Part shown: piece after piece, positions 1 to 6,148 of the stretch
Layout: every line of letters starts with the position of its first letter
How positions within the stretch are numbered: position 1 is the stretch's first letter
Assembly: GCA_023426425.1 (NCBI GenBank)
Contig: JAFAAT010000141.1
Coordinates: 1 to 7,314, forward strand
Source: Bacteroidota bacterium
Lineage (GTDB): Bacteria; Bacteroidota; Bacteroidia; Chitinophagales; Chitinophagaceae
Direction of reading: 5' to 3'
DNA length: 7,314 nucleotides
Notes under the pieces: generated by a model
Told to the model about the DNA's origin: nothing
The model's input: the letters and a program-made list of their open reading frames with translations, nothing else
Databases searched by the model: none
Made by a program: the position numbers and the translations under genes

Positions 1-64
1 GCTGTGGACTTTCAAGTCCGGAACTCACCAAAAGATCATCTGCATGCACGGAGTCCTTGTCTTT
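1..64 (-). pseudogene. In-frame remnant of the DprA C-terminal winged-helix domain
   Basis: Reading on past the TAG at 65-67 in the dprA frame gives 21 further sense codons to the window edge with no other stop. They begin KDKDSVHADDLLVSSG and continue LESPQ. This resembles the first helices of the DprA winged-helix domain, where a pattern like ESVHIDEL..SGL.S..VA is usual in Bacteroidetes, so it looks like coding sequence separated from its gene by a single nonsense change. The domain is unfinished at position 1 and its end lies outside the window. The domain match is from memory of the family, not from a search. Confidence 0.6.
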
Positions 65-1030
65 CTAAAGATTCAAGAGAGCTTCTTCCTCTTGTGATAA
101 AGTAACAAACAGTTGTTTCTGAATCGACTTCTTGCGCGGATTGACATTCCAGTTCATCAGCTCAACAAGATCCTCTGCACTGGTTATCATAGCAGCAATG
201 TTCTTTCTGATGAGATGATTAGGACCGCCAGACTTGCTGTCGAACACTCTACCGGGAAAGGCAGCCACTTCTCTGTTATAGCTGTTTGCAAGGTAGGCAG
301 TTATCATCGCTCCTCCTTTCACATCACTTTCAACTACTACTGTGATATCACTCATCCCTGCGACAACTCTGTTTCTCACAGGAAAATTATGTCTGTCCGG
401 ACCTGTGCCCGAAGGAAACTCAGTAATTATTCCACCGTTCGCAATCATCTCCTCTGCAAGACCTCTGTTGCGATATGGGTAAACCATATCAATCCCGTTC
501 CCCATGGCTCCGACTGTGGGGAATCCGTTCTTCAGTGCGGCTTTGTGTGCTATAGTATCAATACCGAGCGCAAGGCCGCTGGTTACCAGCAGGTCTTCCT
601 GGCCGGCCAGCCCATCAAGGAGCATTTCGCAGGAGCGCTGGCCATAGTCCGTGTTTTGTCTCGTCCCCACAATAGCCAGTACCTTTTGTGTATTCAGATT
701 TGCATTCCCCTTGTAGTACAGGAGCACGGGCGCATCGTCACAGTGAAGGAAGCGCTTCGGGTAGTTCTCATCAGCAATAAAGAGTATCTGGACTTCATGC
801 TTTAAAGCAAAGTCTAGTTCAGTCTCTGCTCTGCCAAAGACCTCATCTTTTACAAATTTGACAGCTTTGTTCGCTCCAATCAGGAAAGAAAGGTCTTTTT
901 TAGAAGCGTTGAAAATCTCTGAGGCTTTTCCAAAGTGAGACAACAGGACCCGGGCGGTCTTGGGTCCTACGTCCGGAACAAAGGAAAGCGCTACCTGGTA
1001 AAACAGCTCGTTTTGTTGGTTTGGCAGCAT
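65..1030 (-). CDS. dprA: DNA-processing protein DprA, truncated by an in-frame amber stop
   Basis: DprA (Smf) binds incoming single-stranded DNA in the cytoplasm during transformation and loads RecA onto it. The 321-residue product has a helix-hairpin-helix-like N-terminus (about 10-60, with VPDVGPKTA) and then the DprA Rossmann-like fold (about 82-292). Family motifs are all present: VGTRQ (121-125), SGLALGIDTIAH (151-162), GNGIDMVYP (177-185), TEFPSG (203-208), FPVRNRVVAGMSD (216-228), and the final AAFPG...SGGPNHLI stretch. Most DprA proteins continue for about 50 more residues into a winged-helix domain. Here a TAG at 65-67 stops translation at residue 321, just where that domain begins, and the same frame continues beyond with winged-helix-like sequence. 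The catalogue of core motifs argues that the DNA-binding core is intact. Whether the short protein works, or the gene is decaying, cannot be told from sequence. It is divergent from the lipoprotein gene, 54 bp away. Confidence 0.93.
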   Translation of the reverse strand: MLPNQQNELFYQVALSFVPDVGPKTARVLLSHFGKASEIFNASKKDLSFLIGANKAVKFVKDEVFGRAETELDFALKHEVQILFIADENYPKRFLHCDDAPVLLYYKGNANLNTQKVLAIVGTRQNTDYGQRSCEMLLDGLAGQEDLLVTSGLALGIDTIAHKAALKNGFPTVGAMGNGIDMVYPYRNRGLAEEMIANGGIITEFPSGTGPDRHNFPVRNRVVAGMSDITVVVESDVKGGAMITAYLANSYNREVAAFPGRVFDSKSGGPNHLIRKNIAAMITSAEDLVELMNWNVNPRKKSIQKQLFVTLSQEEEALLNL

Positions 1031-1031
1031 A

Positions 1032-1065
1032 TTTGGAGATAGTAGAATAGGGACAGTTATCTTTG
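1032..1065 (+). promoter_or_regulatory. Bacteroidetes-type promoter of the DUF6438 lipoprotein gene
   Basis: The box TATCTTTG at 1058-1065 matches the Bacteroidetes -7 consensus TAnnTTTG exactly. A TTTG at 1032-1035 lies 22 bp upstream, as expected for the -33 element. Transcription would begin near 1072, leaving a leader of roughly a dozen bases before the ATG at 1085. That leader is A-rich and has no Shine-Dalgarno site, which is normal in this phylum. Confidence 0.55.
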
Positions 1066-1084
1066 AACCTGAAAATAGAGAAAA

Positions 1085-1603
1085 ATGATAAAAAAACTTC
1101 CATTCCTGTTGATGATCATTATGGTAGCATTCATAGCCTGTAGCGGCACTAAATCAGCCATAAAGGAGATTTCAGGAGAGGGTACAGTCACACAGGCGCG
1201 GACTAACGATATTACTTACATTAAAATGCACCGTTCCGCTTGCTTTGGAAAATGCCCAGATTATATAATAGAACTCTATAAGAATGGACTGGTTCGGTAC
1301 ACAGGGAGAGGATTTGTGGATATGATGGGTATTTATGAGAAACAGTACCCACAGCCGACAGTGCAAACTGTATTTGATGCGTTTGACGAGAAGCGGGTAG
1401 ATACCACCCAGGATGTATATGACCTAACGATTGCTGACCTTCCCGGTATTTATTATACCATAGAATATGGCAGTAGAACGAAAAAAATAAACAATGCCCA
1501 TTTTGGACCTGTGTTTCTCAGGGATTTGGCAAACCTGGTAGACAGCACTATTAAGGTAGACAGAAGCTGGACAAAGATTTCGGATAACCCTAAAGGTGAC
1601 TAG
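1085..1603 (+). CDS. DUF6438 domain lipoprotein
   Basis: This predicts a 172-residue lipoprotein of unknown function. The N-terminus (1-19) is a signal peptidase II leader: MIKK, a hydrophobic core, then the lipobox FIAC with Cys19 as the lipidated residue. The following Ser-Gly and flexible stretch suit an anchored envelope protein. From about residue 43 the sequence matches DUF6438, whose hallmark is a short Cys-rich strand, here HRSACFGKCPDY (49-60, Cys53 and Cys57), followed by an IELYKNGLVRYTG-type beta-hairpin. The two cysteines could form a disulfide; that is inference. The rest, to about residue 158, fits the usual length of the domain. The gene stands alone between a promoter at 1032-1065 and a terminator at 1624-1653, so it is probably monocistronic. 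No enzymatic motif is visible. Confidence 0.88.
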   Translation: MIKKLPFLLMIIMVAFIACSGTKSAIKEISGEGTVTQARTNDITYIKMHRSACFGKCPDYIIELYKNGLVRYTGRGFVDMMGIYEKQYPQPTVQTVFDAFDEKRVDTTQDVYDLTIADLPGIYYTIEYGSRTKKINNAHFGPVFLRDLANLVDSTIKVDRSWTKISDNPKGD

Positions 1604-1623
1604 TTACCAGAAATGGTTATTTA

Positions 1624-1653
1624 AAAAAAGCTGCTCTTTCGAACAGCTTTTTT
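1624..1653. terminator. Bidirectional terminator between lipoprotein and ferredoxin genes
   Basis: AAAAAAGCTG (1624-1633) pairs perfectly with CAGCTTTTTT (1644-1653) around a 10-base loop. The run of A on one side and T on the other gives a U-tract in either direction. It lies 20 bases after the lipoprotein stop codon and immediately after the ferredoxin stop codon, so it can serve both convergent genes. Confidence 0.8.
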
Positions 1654-1654
1654 G

Positions 1655-2002
1655 TTATAGGTGAAGTTTATCTTTTTTGGTAAGCAGTTCTTCCACTGTT
1701 TCCCGGTACATTTCATCTGGTACGCAACAGTCAACGGGACAAACCGCAGCACATTGGGGTTCTTCATGGAAGCCCTGGCATTCAGTACACTTATCCGGCG
1801 TGATGTAATACACGTCTACTGCCCTTGGGGTGTGTCTTTCGTCAGCATCAGTTACTGAGCCATCCATTAAAGTATAGGAGCCTTTTACCGAAGTTCCGTC
1901 AGCAATTGCCCATTCTACCCCACCCTCATATATTGCGTTATTAGGACACTCCGGTTCGCAGGCACCGCAGTTGATACATTCATCTGTTATCTTGATTGCC
2001 AT
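1655..2002 (-). CDS. 2[4Fe-4S] ferredoxin, Alvin/YfhL type
   Basis: This is a 115-residue soluble electron carrier with two 4Fe-4S clusters. The first motif is CINCGACEPECP (Cys9, 12, 15, 19). The second has Cys72, Cys75, Cys84 and Cys88, that is CxxC-x8-CxxxC, followed by PVDC (Cys92). The eight-residue spacing between Cys75 and Cys84 is the mark of the Alvin/YfhL-type ferredoxins. By analogy with that family, Cys9/12/15/88 would hold one cluster and Cys19/72/75/84 the other. The stretch between the motifs (20-71) is about 34 residues longer than in classic members and contains an acidic segment around DGSVTDADE. The start is supported by the usual MAIKIT N-terminus and by a promoter box 27-34 bases upstream. 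The gene is divergent from the acyl-CoA reductase, its most likely redox partner; the partnership is inference. Confidence 0.92.
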   Translation of the reverse strand: MAIKITDECINCGACEPECPNNAIYEGGVEWAIADGTSVKGSYTLMDGSVTDADERHTPRAVDVYYITPDKCTECQGFHEEPQCAAVCPVDCCVPDEMYRETVEELLTKKDKLHL

Positions 2003-2028
2003 TGGTCTTTAATTTGGGTTAATGGCGA

Positions 2029-2036
2029 CAAAGTTA
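2029..2036 (-). promoter_or_regulatory. Putative -7 box of the ferredoxin promoter
   Basis: On the minus strand this reads TAACTTTG, an exact match to the Bacteroidetes -7 consensus TAnnTTTG. Transcription would start about 20 bases upstream of the ferredoxin ATG. No clean TTTG -33 element is visible at the usual distance; a GTTTT stretch lies somewhat close. It sits in the 62-bp divergent gap, so the acyl-CoA reductase promoter must overlap or lie nearby. Confidence 0.45.
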
Positions 2037-2064
2037 CAATTTCGCGCCAGAAAACTATAAGTGA

Positions 2065-3057
2065 ATGGTAGTGCTGGAAAAAAGGATTGAGCTGTTTTCA
2101 AGACTTGGAAAATATATGCTTTCGGACTCGGAAGAATGGGCCGCTGTGAAAGAAAGGGCAGCCTATGCAAACCCCTGGTTTACCCCTGAGCATATAGATT
2201 TAGCAATAACACACATTGCTGAGAATTACCTTGATATCAATAAGCTACAAAACTGGATCAACTCCTATACCCTTCCTGTTTCATCTGTGAAAACAGGAAT
2301 TGTGACTGCAGGAAATATACCACTGGTAGGATTTCACGACTTCCTCTGTGGTGTGATGAGTGGCCATAATCTACTGCTAAAGCTTTCGTCGAAAGATGAG
2401 GTGCTGCTTTCCCATCTAATCGAAAAATTGATTAGCTGGGAGCCTGAGTTAGCGGCTCAGATACAGATTGCAGACAACCTGAAAAATTGCCAGGCATATA
2501 TTGCAACGGGTAGCAACAATACCAGCAGGTATTTTGAGCAATACTTTGGAAAATACCCGCACATAATCAGGCGCAACCGTACTTCAGTAGCTATCCTGGA
2601 GGGTGACGAATCTGAGGCTGAACTAAAGGAGCTTGCAAAGGATGTATTTACCTATTTCGGACTGGGATGTAGAAATGTGACCCAGGTCTGTGTGCCGCAG
2701 GGATATGACTTTAACCTGCTGCTCGAAACGTTTGCTGGTTATGATCATTTGATGTTGCATCATAAGTACAAGAATAATTATGATTATCACCTGGCAATCT
2801 ACTTGTTGAACAAAGTACCCTACCTGACAAACGGATCTCTGCTCCTTGTGGAGAACAGCCTTCCTTTTTCGGCAGTAAGCGTCTTGCACTACCGGCACTA
2901 CGAAGACATGCGCGCACTGGCTCATGAACTTCAGGAAAGCGGGAATATTCAGACACTTGTTGGGCGAGGATTCACGCCTTTTGGATCTGCGCAAAATCCT
3001 GAGCTCAATGAGTATGCAGATGGTGTCGACACGATGGCGTTTTTGTGTAGCTTGTGA
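2065..3057 (+). CDS. LuxC-family acyl-CoA reductase
   Basis: This 330-residue protein belongs to the LuxC/acyl-CoA reductase family, aldehyde-dehydrogenase-fold enzymes that reduce acyl-CoA or acyl thioesters to aldehydes with NAD(P)H. Visible marks are TAGNIPLVGFHDFLCG (81-96), which aligns with the nucleotide-binding region; ATGSNNTSRYFEQYF (147-161); and FGLGCRNV (198-205), whose Cys202 sits where the catalytic cysteine is expected. The C-terminus ends with the family signature FGSAQNPELNEYADGVDT (306-323). It is somewhat shorter than LuxC of luminous bacteria (about 480 residues), but the length is normal for the Bacteroidetes branch. There is no luxE, luxD or luciferase here, so a role in luminescence is not supported and the physiological substrate is unknown. 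It is divergent from the ferredoxin gene. The ATG at 2065 is favoured; GTG at 2071 is an in-frame alternative. Confidence 0.88.
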   Translation: MVVLEKRIELFSRLGKYMLSDSEEWAAVKERAAYANPWFTPEHIDLAITHIAENYLDINKLQNWINSYTLPVSSVKTGIVTAGNIPLVGFHDFLCGVMSGHNLLLKLSSKDEVLLSHLIEKLISWEPELAAQIQIADNLKNCQAYIATGSNNTSRYFEQYFGKYPHIIRRNRTSVAILEGDESEAELKELAKDVFTYFGLGCRNVTQVCVPQGYDFNLLLETFAGYDHLMLHHKYKNNYDYHLAIYLLNKVPYLTNGSLLLVENSLPFSAVSVLHYRHYEDMRALAHELQESGNIQTLVGRGFTPFGSAQNPELNEYADGVDTMAFLCSL

Positions 3058-3080
3058 AAAGCTTTCTTTAAAAATAATCC

Positions 3081-3115
3081 AATAAAAAAGCTGCCGTGCA
3101 GGCAGCTTTTTTATT
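3081..3115. terminator. Strong bidirectional terminator
   Basis: AATAAAAAAGCTGCC (3081-3095) pairs perfectly over 15 bp with GGCAGCTTTTTTATT (3101-3115) around the loop GTGCA. Poly-A on one side and poly-T on the other give a U-tract in both directions. It lies 23 bases past the acyl-CoA reductase stop codon and 21 bases past the stop codon of the convergent T9SS-exported protein, so it ends both transcripts. Confidence 0.88.
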
Positions 3116-3136
3116 GCAAATCAGATGGCTAATTAA

Positions 3137-4555
3137 TTACTGGATCGTAATGGCAACAGATTTTACAAGTGAACCATTTTCGCGTACAATCAAATGATAG
3201 ACTCCTGGTGCCACACTCACTTCTTCAGAAAGCTGCGTTGAGCCTTTCATCAGTTTACCAGCATAAACATCTTTCACCTTTTGACCTGTAACTGAGTACA
3301 GAGCAACATCAGCATGGATGTCGCGGTCCAGTTCCATTGCTATGTTAATCCTGTTTTGTGCTGGATTAGGGTAGACAGTGATACTATTTAAAGAACCAGC
3401 TACACCAGCTACGGATGTGGCTCCGTTCTTCATGACCAGGGTGAAGTCGTTACTAAACTGTCCGTCCTTAACGCGGAATACTGCAAGCATATCTTTGTTG
3501 TAACCGGCAGGTGGAGTCCAGTTGAAGGTGCCTATCACCTCGTTACCGGCTGTGGTAGTTGTGAATGTAGCCGGATTGGCCATTTCGAAAGCGGGGCTGT
3601 AGGCTTCCATTACCAGCGTGTTGTTTGAATTTACGTCAGCTCCTTTGATTTCGAAGGAAAGTTGCTGACCTGCATGGTAATAGACATATTGATAGCCCTG
3701 GCTGGTATTGGAGTTATATGGAGTGACCATCTGGAAATACGGAGATACGTTGCTGCCACTGGGGATTACTACGTACTGCATATCTCGAATGATTTTACCA
3801 ACTGCAACACCGTTCTTATATTCATTTACTTCGAAGGACTGTACAAAATTGCCGACAGTGTCAGGTGTCCAGGTGATTTCTCCCGTTAGGGGATTCATGG
3901 TGAAAGGGCCGGAGACATCTGCCGAAGGAGATACAAATCCGTCGACTGTATCCATCTGGAAGGTGACGGTACTGAAAGTACTGATGGGAGTATTCAAAGC
4001 CCAGGCAATGGAATCGCCGTCAGGATCATAGGGTAAAGGATTGTAGGTTGCCGGCTGGTTGACCGGGAAGTAAGCGACCGGCATGGCCATGAAGCCGGGA
4101 GTGCTGTTATTGTTTACATCTACATCGAGTTCTGTGAACAACATCATACTCTCATTGAGTGGTGTCGCCATGTTCAATATAGCGCCGTTGCGGCAGCATT
4201 CGGTGCTCATGAGACGGTACCTGCCGGGAGCAAGCGTAATTGTGTCGTCATACACGCCCACTTCAACTCCGTAAGGAAAGCTGGGAAGTAGTGCCGTACT
4301 CAGGGCAGTATTCAAGGGGATGTGTAGTGTCTGTAAGAATGTGTAGGTAGTAGTGACGGGATCATACTGATATACTTCGATCATGGTGTTCGTGTACATA
4401 GGCACACCCATAGTGTCTCGGTAGTGAGTGAGCTTTACGATGTATCCATTTGCTGCGCTGTCGTAGTGTGCAGTAAGATCACCGCCCATGAGGTGGGTGG
4501 CTTTTGCAGTTAAGGCTACTGCAGAGAGCATGAGTAAGGAAAGTAATTTTTTCAT
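3137..4555 (-). CDS. Secreted surface protein with T9SS C-terminal sorting domain
   Basis: This is a 472-residue exported protein of unknown specific function. Residues 1-19 form a Sec signal peptide (MKKLLSLL..., cleavage likely after AKA), leaving a mature N-terminus THLMGGDL. That opening, and the TECCRNG motif at 118-124, are typical of the N-terminal part of large Bacteroidetes adhesin and gliding-associated surface proteins. The middle holds Ig/cadherin-like beta segments: DPDGDSIAWAL (177-187), NPLTGEITWTPDTVG (221-235), and a second similar unit ending TFNWTPPAG (343-351). The C-terminus (about 389-472, beginning SITVYPNPAQNRINI) is a T9SS type A sorting domain, so the protein should cross the outer membrane and be anchored or released there. 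The frame is open for 51 codons upstream, to 4708, but the internal ATG at 4553-4555 is chosen because it begins the signal peptide and the extension would run through a terminator. No catalytic residues are evident. Confidence 0.88.
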   Translation of the reverse strand: MKKLLSLLMLSAVALTAKATHLMGGDLTAHYDSAANGYIVKLTHYRDTMGVPMYTNTMIEVYQYDPVTTTYTFLQTLHIPLNTALSTALLPSFPYGVEVGVYDDTITLAPGRYRLMSTECCRNGAILNMATPLNESMMLFTELDVDVNNNSTPGFMAMPVAYFPVNQPATYNPLPYDPDGDSIAWALNTPISTFSTVTFQMDTVDGFVSPSADVSGPFTMNPLTGEITWTPDTVGNFVQSFEVNEYKNGVAVGKIIRDMQYVVIPSGSNVSPYFQMVTPYNSNTSQGYQYVYYHAGQQLSFEIKGADVNSNNTLVMEAYSPAFEMANPATFTTTTAGNEVIGTFNWTPPAGYNKDMLAVFRVKDGQFSNDFTLVMKNGATSVAGVAGSLNSITVYPNPAQNRINIAMELDRDIHADVALYSVTGQKVKDVYAGKLMKGSTQLSEEVSVAPGVYHLIVRENGSLVKSVAITIQ

Positions 4556-4643
4556 ATCCGGTTTCTTTTGAAGGTTGAATAATAAAAGACACGGATAGGA
4601 GGCGTGCGGTTGGAAAATATTACAATTTAAAATAGAAAAATAT

Positions 4644-4676
4644 AAAAAGCAATAACCTTCAAGATTATTGCTTTTT
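4644..4676 (-). terminator. Terminator after the lmo0937-family gene
   Basis: AAAAAGCAATAA (4644-4655) and TTATTGCTTTTT (4665-4676) form a perfect 12-bp stem around a nine-base loop. Read on the minus strand it lies 39 bases after the small membrane-protein stop codon and ends in a T-run. It isolates the T9SS gene from upstream transcription, so that gene needs its own promoter in 4556-4643. I find no clear TAnnTTTG box in that stretch. Confidence 0.75.
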
Positions 4677-4715
4677 ACCCCTACTGAAAGGGCTATTGAA
4701 TTTACCAAATGGTAT

Positions 4716-4871
4716 TTAGTCTACGCTACCTCTGCGGATGAAGCCGATCAGGAGGGAAATAATTGCCAATACCAACAAAGCGTGGATCAATCCACCTGCG
4801 TTCCATACGAATGCGCCTAGTAACCAACCGATTATCAGGATTACCGCAATCAAATACAATAATGATCTCAT
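4716..4871 (-). CDS. lmo0937/DUF5670-family small membrane protein
   Basis: This 51-residue protein is almost wholly hydrophobic. It has two membrane helices (about 3-22 and 28-45) separated by the short turn VWNAGGLIH and ends in a positively charged tail, FIRRGSVD. The pattern LLYLIAV..IIGWLLGAFVWNAGGLIHALLVLAII is characteristic of the lmo0937 (DUF5670) family, tiny inner-membrane proteins of unknown function found in many bacteria, often as single genes. The ATG at 4869-4871 gives the full family length and the frame ends in TAA at 4716-4718. The positive-inside rule would put the RR tail in the cytoplasm. It is monocistronic by layout: divergent from mlaD upstream and followed by the hairpin at 4644-4676. 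No clear promoter box was found upstream. Confidence 0.85.
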   Translation of the reverse strand: MRSLLYLIAVILIIGWLLGAFVWNAGGLIHALLVLAIISLLIGFIRRGSVD

Positions 4872-5023
4872 AGCTCAAGAGTTTTATGTTCAATAGGTAG
4901 GATAAAAGACTGTGCCACGGTTGACCTTTGGTGCATATTGCGGAGCCGGGCAAAGGTTTTGTATCGGGAGCTATGACATCAAAGTTTAACCCTTAGGTTT
5001 AGGTCTGAGGCTTCAAATAATAG

Positions 5024-5031
5024 TATCTTTA
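5024..5031 (+). promoter_or_regulatory. Weak candidate -7 box for the MlaD gene
   Basis: TATCTTTA matches the Bacteroidetes -7 consensus TAnnTTTG except for the last base. A TTTA at 4998-5001, 22 bp upstream, could act as a degenerate -33 element. The leader to the ATG at 5053 would be about 15 bases. The match is imperfect and AT-rich sequence gives such hits easily. Confidence 0.3.
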
Positions 5032-5052
5032 TCGTTTGTATAGAATCCGCAC

Positions 5053-5955
5053 ATGAGGGTGAAATATTTGGTCTATGGAATAATACTCGCGCTGGCTGGT
5101 CTCCTGTACTATCTATACGCGAATACCAGGGTCTTCGCTACTTCTAATGAATATTATGGCATATACAAGGAAGTAAACGGGCTTCAGGAGTCGGATGCTA
5201 TCTCGGTGAATGGTGTCAAGATTGGGTATATCGATGACATCCTGATTGAAGACGGAAAGCATGTAAAAGTGGTGTTTGCTATTGATGAGGATCTGAAAAT
5301 ACCGGAGGGGACAGTTGCCTCAATTAGCCGCGGTGATTTCACAGGTATGAAATCAGTTCATTTGAAGATAGGGAGTGGTCCGGGAACTTTGCCGCCAGGG
5401 AGCAGACTGATTACCAACGTGGACAGCACCCTGGTGGATGAATACCATGCAAAGGTGGAGCCTATCATAAGAAACAGCATGTTTATTTTGCGGACTGCGG
5501 ATTCTGCTATGAGCCAGTTTAATTATATGGTTGTGCAGGGTTGGGGGGTGAGAACGCAGGAGGAGATTGAGAAGTTTCGCAGGGTGACTGGCAATTTTGC
5601 CAGAGTGTCTGAATCGGCGGACACAAAACTGCAGGCCGTTAGTACGACTCTGGATAGGGCGCAAAAAGCATTAGGCAATCCTGCAGAGCGGAATGCGTCT
5701 ATCAACGAGTCGATGGCTGGTCTTGAAAACTCCAGCAGTAATCTGGCTTCAAAAGACCTAAAGGAGGACTTCAATCAGCTACGCACAAACATTCAGGGAA
5801 TTTCCCGTTCGTTAGCGAAATTGAAGGACAATAAAATGATTAATGACACAGCTCTGTACACAGACCTGACCAAGGTAACAGACTCGATGGCAAGGTCGAT
5901 GAAAGCCATGAAGGAGAATCCTCCAGCGATGAGTGTCTTCGGAAAGAAAAAGTAA
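5053..5955 (+). CDS. MlaD/MCE-family lipid transport protein
   Basis: MCE proteins are membrane-anchored periplasmic lipid carriers. They form hexameric rings that work with an MlaE-type permease and MlaF-type ATPase to move phospholipids between the two membranes. This 300-residue product has one N-terminal membrane helix (about 5-22) and then an MCE/MlaD domain (about 33-110). The domain shows the usual GLQESDAISVNGVKIGYI start, followed by IPEGTVASIS and GMKSVHLKIG. The rest (about 130-285) is mostly helical and probably coiled-coil, as in other Bacteroidetes members. The end, DTALYTDLTKVTDSMARS followed by SVFGKKK, resembles the usual C-terminus of Bacteroidetes MlaD proteins (DxxLYxNL...HFSxFGKK). 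No permease or ATPase gene is in the window, so its partners lie elsewhere or outside the view. Confidence 0.87.
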   Translation: MRVKYLVYGIILALAGLLYYLYANTRVFATSNEYYGIYKEVNGLQESDAISVNGVKIGYIDDILIEDGKHVKVVFAIDEDLKIPEGTVASISRGDFTGMKSVHLKIGSGPGTLPPGSRLITNVDSTLVDEYHAKVEPIIRNSMFILRTADSAMSQFNYMVVQGWGVRTQEEIEKFRRVTGNFARVSESADTKLQAVSTTLDRAQKALGNPAERNASINESMAGLENSSSNLASKDLKEDFNQLRTNIQGISRSLAKLKDNKMINDTALYTDLTKVTDSMARSMKAMKENPPAMSVFGKKK

Positions 5956-6148
5956 GGTCTATTCCTACAGATGGTCAACTGCTAATGGCTCAGAATCAAT
6001 CATTTAGGACATAAGAACTCAATTAGATTAAGAGCTGATTCAACATTAGAATAGTCGTTTGCCTTTAAACTGAAAGGAGCACTAATAGTCAATATAAAAT
6101 GTTGACTTCAAACTATTTAGCGTATCTACTTACAACCTCGCTTCTGTG

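Noticed and set aside
65..67. Reassignment of TAG to an amino acid as the explanation for the dprA stop
   Set aside because: TAG ends two other intact genes in the window at plausible C-termini, so it behaves as a normal stop.
113..805. A 230-codon frame on the plus strand inside dprA
   Set aside because: It is antisense to well-conserved DprA motifs, and its translation has no recognisable domain and a Cys/His/Ser-rich composition typical of shadow frames.
2623..2994. Minus-strand frames inside the acyl-CoA reductase gene
   Set aside because: They overlap the conserved catalytic and C-terminal parts of the LuxC-family protein and look like no known protein.
4556..4708. A 51-codon N-terminal extension of the T9SS-exported protein
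   Set aside because: The extension would pass through the hairpin at 4644-4676 and would bury a perfect signal peptide inside the protein.
4912..4917. A TGGCAC (minus strand) resembling a sigma-54 -24 element upstream of the small membrane gene
   Set aside because: The matching -12 GC is absent at the required spacing; the sequence there is TTTAT.
4726..4953. A 75-codon minus-strand frame starting MPGSAICTKG
   Set aside because: It covers the small lmo0937-type gene in another frame, and its sequence is unlike any protein family I know.
6062..6107. Two small inverted repeats (CCTTT/AAAGG and AGTCAA/TTGACT) between mlaD and the rhomboid gene
   Set aside because: Stems of 5-6 bp without a T-run are too weak to call terminators or an RNA gene, though the convergent layout makes some terminator likely here.
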